DNA from: a virus
IMG/VR virus record: IMGVR_UViG_3300027976_000150
Coordinates: 1-29,284 of that record
Length of the DNA: 29,284 nucleotides
Strand: one strand, 5' to 3'
Part shown: piece by piece, positions 15,958 through 22,727 of the stretch
How the letters are laid out: every line of letters begins with the position of its first letter
Numbering within the stretch: the stretch's first letter is position 1
The notes under the pieces: model-generated
Database searches by the model: none
What the model saw: only the letters and a program-made list of their open reading frames with translations
What the model was told of the DNA's origin: nothing
Made by a program: the position numbers and the translations under genes

Positions 15958-16522
15958 TTTCAATTTGACCTACTCTAGTTTCTTTAAAGCTATCACAAAC
16001 AAACTTTGCCGTTAATTTATAAATAGTGTTTTCTACATATGATAATGTAATCTGAGTTAAAGGTTCTTCTAAAAATGCAGGTGAGAATTTATATTCTCTG
16101 AATATATCTCCAGCTTTATTAAATACAACTACTGCTATTTCTCCAACGTAATCTTTCTTTAATCCCTGTCTTCCTGTAAGTGGATCATAGATTAAATCTC
16201 CCCATCCTCTTAATGTATTATAAACATACATATTATTATCATCATTAAGATTGACTTCAAATACAACTGTTAGATGTGTTAATGTATCATTTGGAGTTGC
16301 CTCAGCATATGCACGCTTAGCGAATTTATATTGTTGTACGGTTTTCGCTAATGTAAATAGTTCAGGAAGTCCTGATACAGATATTACTTGTTCTACTAAT
16401 AGATCAACATTATCTGTTATTGCAGAAGGTGGGGTAATAATAACCTCGAATTGATTCTGAAAAATCGGTTCGAAGTAATTAGTTGCAGCTTGTGCGTTAT
16501 CCCAATGTGGTAATCCAGCCAT
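15953..16522 (-). CDS. 19: Tail tube protein (gp19-like)
   Basis: This 189-aa protein begins MAGLPHWDNAQAATNYFEPIFQN. It has the tube-protein layout: 'y.ep...nqFevii.pP' at the N-terminus, VEQVISVSGLPELFTLAKT, then QQYKFAKRAYAE, LTVVFEVNLNDDNNMYVY with the conserved NTLRGWGDLIYDPLTGRQGL, and a C-terminal 'AFLEEPLTQITLSYVENTIYKLTAKF' beta region. T4 gp19 is 163 aa. It stacks as hexameric rings inside the sheath, forming the conduit for DNA. A late octamer stands 28 bases upstream. The paired sheath gene is at the far left of the window on the same strand. Confidence 0.88.
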   Translation of the reverse strand: MAGLPHWDNAQAATNYFEPIFQNQFEVIITPPSAITDNVDLLVEQVISVSGLPELFTLAKTVQQYKFAKRAYAEATPNDTLTHLTVVFEVNLNDDNNMYVYNTLRGWGDLIYDPLTGRQGLKKDYVGEIAVVVFNKAGDIFREYKFSPAFLEEPLTQITLSYVENTIYKLTAKFVCDSFKETRVGQIEI

Positions 16523-16542
16523 GTTAAATGTGTTATTTTAAT

Positions 16543-16550
16543 TATTTATT
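16543..16550 (-). promoter_or_regulatory. Putative late promoter octamer (AATAAATA) for the tail tube gene
   Basis: Minus-strand AATAAATA followed by ATTAAAATAAC lies 28 bases before the tail tube ATG, the same octamer and spacing as before the sheath gene. Confidence 0.55.
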
Positions 16551-16557
16551 TGGTTTT

Positions 16558-16593
16558 ATTATAAAGTTTCTATAAATATAATTTCTTTATAAT
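16558..16593. repeat. Inverted repeat flanking a TATAAATA
   Basis: ATTATAAAG (16558-16566) and CTTTATAAT (16585-16593) are perfect 9-base complements. The 18-base loop holds a plus-strand TATAAATA at 16571-16578. It lies in the 144-base gap between two minus-strand genes. No gene follows on the plus strand until 17255, so its use as a promoter is doubtful; it may be a weak terminator or structured RNA for the minus-strand transcript. Otherwise I see nothing in this gap except A/T-rich sequence and the tube promoter. Confidence 0.3.
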
Positions 16594-16666
16594 CATATAT
16601 CTAAATATAGCACAACGCTAGAAATTTATAAGATGTCTCACTTCGTGTTTGTAATTTAAATATTTA

Positions 16667-16939
16667 TTACTTATTTTTCTCTTCGCTATTATTTCTATTT
16701 CTAGTAATTTTATAGTTTTTCCAAAGTTCATTATATATGCTACATGACGCTCCTAAGAAATTAATAATACCGACATACTTCTTTTTCTCAAGTCCTTCCA
16801 TATTAGCAACCTTAATTCCAATCGTCTTGGCATCTTTAGTAGTTAACTCCTCATCTTTCTTCTTTCCTACAAGTTTCTTTAGATCTCCTTTCTTTTCGAA
16901 AAGACTAAAGTCATTGAAGCTTTCAAATGCTTTATTCAT
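16667..16939 (-). CDS. Small Lys-rich protein, possible processed virion protein
   Basis: This 90-aa protein starts MNKAFESFNDFSLFEKKGDL. It is very rich in Lys/Glu (KKLVGKKKDEELTTKDAK), has one more hydrophobic stretch (YVGIINFLGASCSIYNELW) and a polar tail. The N-terminal SLFE/K site fits the (L/I)xE cleavage rule of the T4 prohead protease gp21, and the short amphipathic 'F..F..F..FE' start resembles propeptides of T4-like internal head proteins. This is inference from one tripeptide. The ATG lies 11 bases after the stop of the upstream gene, so the two are probably co-transcribed from the promoter at 17200. Confidence 0.5.
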   Translation of the reverse strand: MNKAFESFNDFSLFEKKGDLKKLVGKKKDEELTTKDAKTIGIKVANMEGLEKKKYVGIINFLGASCSIYNELWKNYKITRNRNNSEEKNK

Positions 16940-16950
16940 CAGGTGTCTTA

Positions 16951-17178
16951 TTATTTTTTACCTACGATATTCTTCTTATTAACCTTAGCTAAATGCTCTT
17001 TAGTAAATTTGTCAATTGCCGCAGTTCCTTTAATTGATGATCCGCTAGCTAAGCTTTGGTTAATTGTTTTACCACCATTATCTTTATTAGTGATGTTAGC
17101 TTTTTTTGAGTACTTTCCCTCTGCCGACTTAAATGCCGACATAAAAGAGTTATAGTTCATTACAGGATTTTTCTTCAT
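16951..17178 (-). CDS. Small basic protein, first gene of the leftward late block
   Basis: This 75-aa protein starts MKKNPVMNYNSFMSAFKSAE. An in-frame second Met begins MNYNSFMSAF, which is similar in layout to the next gene's MNKAFESFNDF. The rest is Lys/Asn/Gly/Ser-rich and probably disordered (NKDNGGKTINQSLASGSSIK), ending KKNIVGKK. There is no known domain. A basic, low-complexity composition together with a late promoter octamer 29 bases upstream suggests a virion or DNA-associated protein, without proof. Confidence 0.5.
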   Translation of the reverse strand: MKKNPVMNYNSFMSAFKSAEGKYSKKANITNKDNGGKTINQSLASGSSIKGTAAIDKFTKEHLAKVNKKNIVGKK

Positions 17179-17199
17179 GGTATCCAGATTATTTTTTAT

Positions 17200-17207
17200 T
17201 ATTTATC
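17200..17207 (-). promoter_or_regulatory. Putative late promoter octamer (GATAAATA)
   Basis: Minus-strand GATAAATA followed by ATAAAAAAT lies 29 bases before the ATG at 17178. The thirteen bases TAAATAATAAAAA are shared with the element before the sheath gene. It lies in the divergent gap between this block and the plus-strand gene at 17255. Confidence 0.55.
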
Positions 17208-17254
17208 TTTAAACTATGCAACTTTTTAAGTAAATTAGTTTAAAATATATAACT

Positions 17255-17755
17255 ATGAAACTATATGATGTGCCGAGAGGATCCTATGTTAGACCTTTAC
17301 TAAAACAGTATCTAGAATCTAATGATAATCCTCAAAATGTTGGTAAAAGTGCTGAGATTTCTACACCAATCGGGTCTCGCCCTGTTTCTACCGATGAATT
17401 AATATACTTTGATCATATAGATGGAATGTATTCGTTATGTTACGAAGTAGATGAAATCACAATGAAACATCTAAACGTTAAACATGTAGCAGCATGGACT
17501 GAAGTCGAAGTCATTGAAATTGAATCATTATTTACATTTGAGCAACTTCGAGAAAAAATCGGAAGATCTGGATACGGCAAGGATGGCATAGGATCATTTA
17601 GAGAAGCATCACTTTCCGACATGAATGACGAATGGGTTAAAGCATCTATTGATTTTGTTAGAATCGACCATCCACATCGACCATTATACATTAAAGAATT
17701 AGAATACCGTAAAGAACATAACATTACAATACCTGATGTAGAATTATTAAGATAA
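17255..17755 (+). CDS. Hypothetical protein
   Basis: This 166-aa protein starts MKLYDVPRGSYVRPL. It has a beta-rich first half (GKSAEISTPIGSRPVSTDELIYFDHIDGMYSLCYE), then helical segments with FTFEQLREKIGRSGYGKDG and DEWVKASIDFVRIDHPHRPLYIKELEYRK. No catalytic signature was recognised. It is the first gene of the second rightward run, behind an A/T-rich leader with no Shine-Dalgarno. Confidence 0.55.
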   Translation: MKLYDVPRGSYVRPLLKQYLESNDNPQNVGKSAEISTPIGSRPVSTDELIYFDHIDGMYSLCYEVDEITMKHLNVKHVAAWTEVEVIEIESLFTFEQLREKIGRSGYGKDGIGSFREASLSDMNDEWVKASIDFVRIDHPHRPLYIKELEYRKEHNITIPDVELLR

Positions 17756-17792
17756 ACAAACCTAAAAATAACTAAATTAATAAACACGGTTT

Positions 17793-18077
17793 ATGAGAAC
17801 ACATAACAAATCATTAGAAATTATCGCGAATGATATTTTAGACCAAAATGCAAGTGAAAATGGTGCGGAGAAACCGAACTATTCAAATAGGGATTTTTTA
17901 AATACTATATTGATTTTTCAAACTGCACTGATGGACAAAGTTTATGACAATCAAGACTACGATAAAATGGATTTTGAGGACAGAAAAAATATGGTAATGC
18001 AATGCGGAAAAGATTTACGTAAGTTAATACACACATATACAGGATTAGACACTCACAAAATTGAGGAATTTCTGTAA
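17793..18077 (+). CDS. Hypothetical small acidic protein
   Basis: This 94-aa, largely helical protein (LEIIANDILDQNASENGAE, then DFLNTILIFQTALMDKVYDN, and a C-terminal RKNMVMQCGKDLRKLIHTYTG) has no motif I can name. It starts 37 bases after the preceding gene and is followed by a 105-base gap with no gene before the helicase. Confidence 0.5.
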   Translation: MRTHNKSLEIIANDILDQNASENGAEKPNYSNRDFLNTILIFQTALMDKVYDNQDYDKMDFEDRKNMVMQCGKDLRKLIHTYTGLDTHKIEEFL

Positions 18078-18182
18078 ATGTTTTATAACGATGTGATGCA
18101 TGCAGGTTGATAATAGAGGATTGAATAATTAAACCTAACGGTTAGTATAAAACGGTATTATACATAGTAAAAACAAAAACAT

Positions 18183-19772
18183 ATGAAGGATATTAGATTA
18201 AAACATGAGCCTAGGCCACAACAAATAGAGATATTGGATTTCGTAAAAGACTCTGTTGTTAACAAGGAAATGAAATTCATGATGATCGATGCTCCTACTG
18301 GAACTGGTAAATCGTTTGCGGCTGTTATGATAGCCGATTGGTATCAAAAAGAAGTTAATAAGGACGCTAAGTTTGATATTATAACAAACACTAAACTACT
18401 ACAGGATCAATACACTAACGATTTTGATTTTATGGCATCTCTTAAAGGAAAAGGAAGTTATTGGTGTAGATCCAATTTAATGAACTGCGGAGAAGCTAAA
18501 ATGTTAAATAAAGTAAAGGGTAAAAAATGTGGAGCATGTCCTCATACTATAGCATCTAGTCAATTTCAACGCGAAAGAATCAGTATCACAAATTATCATT
18601 TACTTACGGCGTATGCAATGTATGCTCCTGATAAATTAGCTGATCGTGGAGCCAACGTCCTTATTATTGATGAAGCTCATTCGTTCGAAGAAGCATTCTG
18701 CGATTTCATTGCATCTACGTTTTCTGAGAGAAGTTTAGATAACTTAGGTATATGGGAACCCGGGATGACTGCTGATCTAGAAGAAATAACAACATTACGC
18801 CAATTATCATCATATATAAGTAAGGTAATTGTACCTCGATTAACTAAACATATTGTTGATCTAATCGAAGAAGCCAAATCCACTAGCAGTAAGAAAAAAA
18901 GAGCAGAATCTGTTAAGAAAGCGGATCATTGTGACAAATCAATGTGTAAGTATAATAGGTTCATAGATGACGAAGACAATTACAACACAAACTGGGTATT
19001 TGAAAAAGATTTAGACCAAAATGGTAAAACTAGAATACTAGTAGAACCGATATGGGGAAATGCATACATGAAAGACATGTTTTTCAATAAATATGACCAC
19101 GTAATAATGATGTCGGGTACTATACTCGACCCCAATATGATGGGATTTCTTATGGGATTAAATGATGATGAATATTCATACTTGGAATTACCTTGTCCGT
19201 TTGATGTTAAGAAACGCCCAATTATATATCTAAAATTCGGTAAGATGTCATATTACGATAAGAAGGAAACATTTAAAATAGCAATTCCTGTAATTAAAAA
19301 GATTCTAGAAAAAAATAAAGAGTATAAGGGAATTATACACTCTGGTAACTATCAATTTAGTGATTGGATTCGCAGAAACATTAAAGATGATAGATTATTA
19401 ATACATGACTCATCTACACGAGAAGAATCATTAACTCATCATATTGAATCTGAATTTGAAACGGTCTTAGTTTCTCCATCAATGATGAATGGTATTGATT
19501 TAAAGGATGAACTATCAAGATTTCAAATTATATTAAAAGTACCATTCCCCAATCTACAGAGTAGTAAAATAAAAAGAAGATTAGATACTAAACCTGACTG
19601 GTACAATTGGAAAACTCTAATTGAGATTATGCAATCATACGGTAGATCAGTTAGAAATGAAGATGACTGGGCAGAGACTTATGTATTAGACACATGTTTT
19701 GATCAAGTGCTTCAACGACGAGTACCTCAGTACTTTAGAGATGCATTAAAGGTAAAATATATAAATAAATAA
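18183..19772 (+). CDS. DinG/XPD-like Fe-S superfamily 2 helicase
   Basis: This is a 529-aa protein. Q-motif-like RPQQIEILDFV is followed by Walker A DAPTGTGKS (37-44), then TNTKLLQDQY (motif Ia). A four-Cys cluster (C95, C102, C116, C119) in YWCRSNLMNCG...KKCGACPH is the Fe-S insert typical of the XPD/DinG/Rad3 group. Next come TNYHLL, the DEAH box IIDEAHSFEE (163-166), SGTILD (motif III), and motifs V and VI: VSPSMMNGIDLKD and IMQSYGRSVRNEDDWAETYVLD. The enzyme should be a 5'-3' ATP-dependent DNA helicase acting in repair, recombination or R-loop/D-loop removal. It is shorter than E. coli DinG (716 aa), and no exonuclease domain is attached. In this phage it may serve where T4 uses Dda or UvsW, but those are different families. 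Confidence 0.88.
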   Translation: MKDIRLKHEPRPQQIEILDFVKDSVVNKEMKFMMIDAPTGTGKSFAAVMIADWYQKEVNKDAKFDIITNTKLLQDQYTNDFDFMASLKGKGSYWCRSNLMNCGEAKMLNKVKGKKCGACPHTIASSQFQRERISITNYHLLTAYAMYAPDKLADRGANVLIIDEAHSFEEAFCDFIASTFSERSLDNLGIWEPGMTADLEEITTLRQLSSYISKVIVPRLTKHIVDLIEEAKSTSSKKKRAESVKKADHCDKSMCKYNRFIDDEDNYNTNWVFEKDLDQNGKTRILVEPIWGNAYMKDMFFNKYDHVIMMSGTILDPNMMGFLMGLNDDEYSYLELPCPFDVKKRPIIYLKFGKMSYYDKKETFKIAIPVIKKILEKNKEYKGIIHSGNYQFSDWIRRNIKDDRLLIHDSSTREESLTHHIESEFETVLVSPSMMNGIDLKDELSRFQIILKVPFPNLQSSKIKRRLDTKPDWYNWKTLIEIMQSYGRSVRNEDDWAETYVLDTCFDQVLQRRVPQYFRDALKVKYINK

Positions 19773-19777
19773 TCATC

Positions 19778-19937
19778 ATGGAAAATGAACTAATGGAACG
19801 TATCCGTAATATAATAATGAAACCATTGCACTGAGTAATGATATAGAATCATACACAATTTAGATTTAATATGGTATAAAGATAATGTTAAAAAACAAAG
19901 CAAGTGTTCTATTTCAATAGAACACTATCATATCTAA
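19778..19937 (+). pseudogene. Possible decayed small gene between helicase and topoisomerase
   Basis: The gap 19773-19984 contains three consecutive protein-like stretches in three frames: MENELMERIRNIIMKPLH (ATG 19778, stop 19832-34), ALSNDIESYTI (from 19828), and DLIWYKDNVKKQSKCSISIE (from 19863) ending at TAA 19935-37. Read in series they would make a peptide of about 50 aa broken by two frameshifts. TATAAATA lies at 19760-19767, 18 bases before the ATG. This may be a remnant, or chance in AT-rich DNA. Confidence 0.25.
19903..19926 (+). terminator. Perfect 10-bp hairpin, possible terminator
   Basis: AGTGTTCTAT (19903-19912), loop TTCA, then ATAGAACACT (19917-19926). The stem is perfect. 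The following bases (ATCATATCTAATTTT) give only a poor U-tract, so it could be a weak terminator, an RNA processing site or a protein-binding palindrome between the helicase and topoisomerase genes. Confidence 0.4.
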
Positions 19938-19984
19938 TTTTAATAATAGCGAAACCGTTCACATCTTTTAAAATATAATACAAC

Positions 19985-21772
19985 ATGAAACATAGTATAG
20001 AAGATAAATATAGAAAACTAACAGACATTGAGCATGTACTCGCAAGAAGTTCAATGTATGTTGGATCTACTGAACCACACACTGGAAATCACCATATATT
20101 TGACGGTGATAATATTGAACTAAAAAAAGTAACATACAACCCTGCATTTCTAAAAATATTTGATGAAATACTATCAAACTCAGTAGATGAACATCGTAAA
20201 ACCAAAAGCCTAAACGAGATAAAGGTAACATTCAACCTAGATTCAGGAGAAATAAAGGTTTGGGATAATGGCGGAATACCTGTAAAAAGGCATTCCACGC
20301 ATAAAGAATGGATTCCTGAAATGATATTCGCTAATTTAAAAGCTGGAAGTAGTTTTGATGATAGTAAAGACCGTGATACGGCTGGTACAAATGGAGTAGG
20401 CGCAACATTAACTAACATATTCAGTACTAAGTTTATTATTAAAACATGTGACGGAACAGATAGGTTCGAGCAAACGTTCACCAATAACATGAATAAGCGA
20501 TCTACCGCTAAAATCAGCAAATCTACTAAGAATTTTACAGAAATATCATACACTCCGGATCTACCTAGATTCCAAATGAAAAAAATCGATGATATTAGTT
20601 ATAAAATATTATATAAACGATGCGCTGACGCGGCTGCATGTAATCCTAGACTTAAGATTAAGGTATCAACAGTAAAAGATGGACACTCGACATCAAAGGA
20701 TGTTAAATTTAGAAAATTTGAAGACTATATTAAATTATATGTTAATGATGAATATTTCTATGAAGATTCAAAGGATTGGAGAATTGGATTTGCAAAATCA
20801 CAAGATGGATTCAATAACATTAGCTTTGTAAACTCTGTACATACAAAAGAAGGAGGAACACACGTAGATTATATTACGAATCAACTAATATCACACTTAA
20901 GAGATATGATAAAAAATAAACATAAAGTTGATGTTAAACCTAATGATATTCGTAACCACTTATATGTATTCATTGATTGTATGGTGGTAAACCCAGCATT
21001 CTCATCTCAAACCAAAGAGAAACTAATCACTGAGACTAGAAAATTTAAAACATCACATGATGTAACTGAATCTATAGCCAAAAGGATATTTAAATCTGAG
21101 ATAATTCAATCTGTTCTAGACTGGGTTGAACGAAAACATGCAGCAGATGAACGTGCAGAACTTAGAAAACTCAATAAGTCTCTTGACAGAGGAAGAGTTG
21201 GTAAATTAATCGATGCGCAAAAGAAGGGTGATAGATCTAAATGTATACTTGGAGTATATGAAGGAATGTGCATAGATGAAGATACTGAAATTATAGTAAT
21301 GAGAGGCGGTTTAATTTCTAATATAAAGATTAAAAATATAAACATAAATGACTGTGTTATATCATGCGATAATAAAATAGAAGAAGTATACCAGGTCTCT
21401 AAGAAAATAGAAAAATCTAAAACTATAAAATTAACTGACGGATCACATATTAAGTTATCGGAAAATCACAGGTTATTTATATACAATTCAAATACTGAAA
21501 CTTTTGAATATATAAAGGTTAAAAATATAAACATAAATGTTCATAAGATTGTTAAGAACAAACTATGTAACATAGATTCATTTAACCTAATAGTTAAGAA
21601 TGAACTGATACTAGATAAATACAATTTAATATTAGATAATGGTGAAATTATTGTATCATCTCATGATACTAAGATTTGTGTATTTGATAAACTTGAACAT
21701 TCATTTAGTATGGTACCCGCTGAAGATATACGTGAAGATTTACATGTATTTATTGGATTTACAAAAATATGA
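19985..21772 (+). CDS. 39: DNA topoisomerase II large subunit N-part (gp39-like) fused to split-intein N-fragment
   Basis: This is a 595-aa protein. Residues 1-428 are a GHKL-ATPase/transducer: FDEILSNSVDEHRK (N-box, Mg/ATP), VWDNGGIPV, AGTNGVGATLTNIFS (ATP lid), then the transducer and the start of the Toprim domain, RSKCILGVYEGM. At C429 (codon 21269-71) an intein N-fragment begins, CIDEDTEIIVMRGG, with a block B-like IKLTDGSHIKLSENHRLF. IntN is 167 residues and appears to contain a second, diverged copy of its block B region. The extein resumes at 22106 with SALSAVRKF; splicing gives EGM-SA, the catalytic EGxSA of Toprim. The T4-type topoisomerase acts in replication initiation and untangling. 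The stop codon lies in a 20-base palindrome. The start has no Shine-Dalgarno. Confidence 0.88.
   Translation: MKHSIEDKYRKLTDIEHVLARSSMYVGSTEPHTGNHHIFDGDNIELKKVTYNPAFLKIFDEILSNSVDEHRKTKSLNEIKVTFNLDSGEIKVWDNGGIPVKRHSTHKEWIPEMIFANLKAGSSFDDSKDRDTAGTNGVGATLTNIFSTKFIIKTCDGTDRFEQTFTNNMNKRSTAKISKSTKNFTEISYTPDLPRFQMKKIDDISYKILYKRCADAAACNPRLKIKVSTVKDGHSTSKDVKFRKFEDYIKLYVNDEYFYEDSKDWRIGFAKSQDGFNNISFVNSVHTKEGGTHVDYITNQLISHLRDMIKNKHKVDVKPNDIRNHLYVFIDCMVVNPAFSSQTKEKLITETRKFKTSHDVTESIAKRIFKSEIIQSVLDWVERKHAADERAELRKLNKSLDRGRVGKLIDAQKKGDRSKCILGVYEGMCIDEDTEIIVMRGGLISNIKIKNININDCVISCDNKIEEVYQVSKKIEKSKTIKLTDGSHIKLSENHRLFIYNSNTETFEYIKVKNININVHKIVKNKLCNIDSFNLIVKNELILDKYNLILDNGEIIVSSHDTKICVFDKLEHSFSMVPAEDIREDLHVFIGFTKI
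21322..21350 (+). repeat. 29-base direct repeat within IntN, copy 1
   Basis: The 29 bases 21322-21350 match 21511-21539 at 28 positions and encode IKIKNININ here. The copies are 189 bases apart (63 codons, in frame). See the finding on the IntN duplication. Confidence 0.8.
21511..21539 (+). repeat. 29-base direct repeat within IntN, copy 2
   Basis: Second copy of the repeat at 21322-21350, with one mismatch, encoding IKVKNININ. Confidence 0.8.
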
Positions 21773-21786
21773 AGGCGCCTTCATAT
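21767..21786 (+). terminator. Perfect 20-base palindrome at the IntN stop codon
   Basis: ATATGAAGGC followed by its exact reverse complement GCCTTCATAT. The TGA stop of the large-subunit N-part lies inside it. Because there is no loop, an RNA hairpin would open the central bases (GGCGCC). It may terminate transcription or shield the upstream mRNA. Its last three bases overlap the late octamer TATAAATA that follows. Confidence 0.45.
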
Positions 21787-21791
21787 AAATA
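21784..21791 (+). promoter_or_regulatory. Putative late promoter (TATAAATA) for the insert ORF
   Basis: An exact T4 late consensus TATAAATA lies 33 bases before the ATG at 21817, overlapping the right arm of the palindrome at 21767-21786. The equivalent place in the small-subunit gene (25562-25569) also has a late octamer just downstream of a hairpin. Confidence 0.5.
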
Positions 21792-21816
21792 AGAATCAAA
21801 ATTAACAATTTATCAT

Positions 21817-21987
21817 ATGTTTAGTATAAAAAGTGGATTTATAAGTGGTATAAATCCAGATATAATAGGTAATATAGAAAATATAGATTATATTACTAAA
21901 TCTAAAAATTCAAGTAAAAGATCAGATAATTCAATTGAATTATCTGAATTATTATTAAACGTAAAAACATCAAAATATGGAGAATAA
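21817..21987 (+). CDS. 56-codon ORF between the intein halves, possible endonuclease remnant
   Basis: ATG at 21817, TAA at 21985-87. The product begins MFSIKSGFISGINPDIIGNI and ends ELLLNVKTSKYGE; it is Ser/Asn/Lys-rich. It occupies the place where the other two split inteins carry a complete endonuclease gene. The 'KSGF.SGINP..IGN' pattern looks like a short DNA-binding module of the NUMOD kind, but no nuclease residues are present. It overlaps the IntC gene by 11 bases, as a live upstream gene would for coupling. It may be a remnant or a tiny active protein. Confidence 0.4.
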   Translation: MFSIKSGFISGINPDIIGNIENIDYITKSKNSSKRSDNSIELSELLLNVKTSKYGE

Positions 21988-22684
21988 TTTTCTGCAACTT
22001 TGTGATATTGAATCTATTGAAGATTCAGGATACGCAAATATGGTTGACATAGGAGTAAATGGCGATGCCACGTTTATACTGGCTAATGGAATAATGTCAC
22101 ATAACTCAGCACTATCAGCCGTGCGTAAGTTTAGGAACACACAGGAAATGGGAGCGTTTCCACTAAAGGGAAAATTCATAAATGTTCATGAACTACCTAA
22201 TTCAAAGGTTATTCAAAACGAAGAAGTAAAAGGATTAATGGGATCGATTGGTCTTAAATTAGGAGAAGATCCTATCAATTTAAGATATGGTAAAGTATAC
22301 ATATACACCGATGCAGATCCTGATGGAAACTCAATTGCGGGTCAATTAATAAACTTCTTTGCTAAATATTGGCCAGAATTATTTGAAAAAGGTATAATAT
22401 ATAAAGTTATGACTCCATTGGTTGTAGCTAAAAAAGGAAAGCAAATGGAGACCTTTTATACTAACAGTGAATATCAGATTTGGTCATATAAGAAATCTAT
22501 TAATGTTTCATCGTGGGAGATAGAATATAAAAAGGGATTAGCGTCACTCGACGATAGGGAATATGAAGAAATATTAAATAATCCTGCCATTGTACAAATT
22601 ACATATGATAAAGAAGCTAGACATTCCTTAGAAGCATGGTTTGGAAAAGACTCCAATCTTAGAAAGGATCGACTTTTAAGATAA
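21977..22684 (+). CDS. 60: Split-intein C-fragment fused to topoisomerase II large subunit C-part (gp60-like)
   Basis: This is a 235-aa protein. Residues 1-43 are IntC, ending NGDATFILANGIMSHN (H42, N43). S44 is the +1 residue. The C-extein SALSAVRKFRNTQEMGAFPL then KGKFINVHELP continues the Toprim fold, with the metal-binding DxD in YIYTDADPDGNSIAG. The final LEAWFGKDSNLRKD parallels the end of T4 gp60 (LFEMLMGDNADLRKE), so the C-terminus is complete. The spliced protein would be 428 + 192 = 620 aa, similar to T4 gp39 + gp60. Neither half alone has a full Toprim site, so activity requires trans-splicing or close association. The gene is followed by a hairpin/promoter element and a free-standing HNH endonuclease. 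Confidence 0.88.
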   Translation: MENNFLQLCDIESIEDSGYANMVDIGVNGDATFILANGIMSHNSALSAVRKFRNTQEMGAFPLKGKFINVHELPNSKVIQNEEVKGLMGSIGLKLGEDPINLRYGKVYIYTDADPDGNSIAGQLINFFAKYWPELFEKGIIYKVMTPLVVAKKGKQMETFYTNSEYQIWSYKKSINVSSWEIEYKKGLASLDDREYEEILNNPAIVQITYDKEARHSLEAWFGKDSNLRKDRLLR

Positions 22685-22686
22685 GA

Positions 22687-22722
22687 GCTTGCCGCTCTTA
22701 TAAATAATAAAAAGCGGCAAGC
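22687..22722 (+). promoter_or_regulatory. 10-bp hairpin enclosing a late promoter, ahead of the HNH endonuclease gene
   Basis: GCTTGCCGCT (22687-22696) pairs perfectly with AGCGGCAAGC (22713-22722). The 16-base loop contains TATAAATA. The 3' arm ends 5 bases before the ATG at 22728, so read-through RNA would bury the leader. RNA started from the late promoter (about position 22712) would lack the 5' arm and stay open. An alternative small hairpin, AAGAGC-TTGCC-GCTCTT (22683-22699), could act as a terminator of the large-subunit gene. This reproduces the control known for I-TevI in T4. Confidence 0.65.
22699..22706 (+). promoter_or_regulatory. Late promoter TATAAATA for the HNH endonuclease gene
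   Basis: Exact T4 late consensus followed by ATAAAAA, 29 bases before the ATG at 22728. The string TAAATAATAAAAA is also found at the sheath-gene promoter and at 17200. Confidence 0.6.
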
Positions 22723-22727
22723 ATATT

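Larger units (their letters stand above)
21269..22105 (+). mobile_element. Split intein in the Toprim motif of the topoisomerase large subunit
   Basis: IntN (21269-21769) is followed by a gap holding a palindrome, a late promoter octamer and a 56-codon ORF, then IntC (21977-22105, 43 aa, ending ILANGIMSHN) before Ser. The split is at the conventional position near the C-terminal blocks. There is no endonuclease gene, only the small ORF, so the element looks like one that has lost its nuclease. T4 gene 39/60 is also broken within this Toprim region, by a mobE insertion and a translational bypass, but by an unrelated mechanism. Confidence 0.85.

Noticed and set aside
16571-16578. Plus-strand TATAAATA as a working late promoter
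   Set aside because: No plus-strand gene follows for almost 700 bases and the region is covered by minus-strand genes; it is kept only as part of an inverted repeat.
20089-20553. Minus-strand frame of 154 codons
   Set aside because: It is antisense to the GHKL ATPase region of the topoisomerase large subunit, whose motifs are unmistakable; it is a shadow frame in AT-rich DNA.
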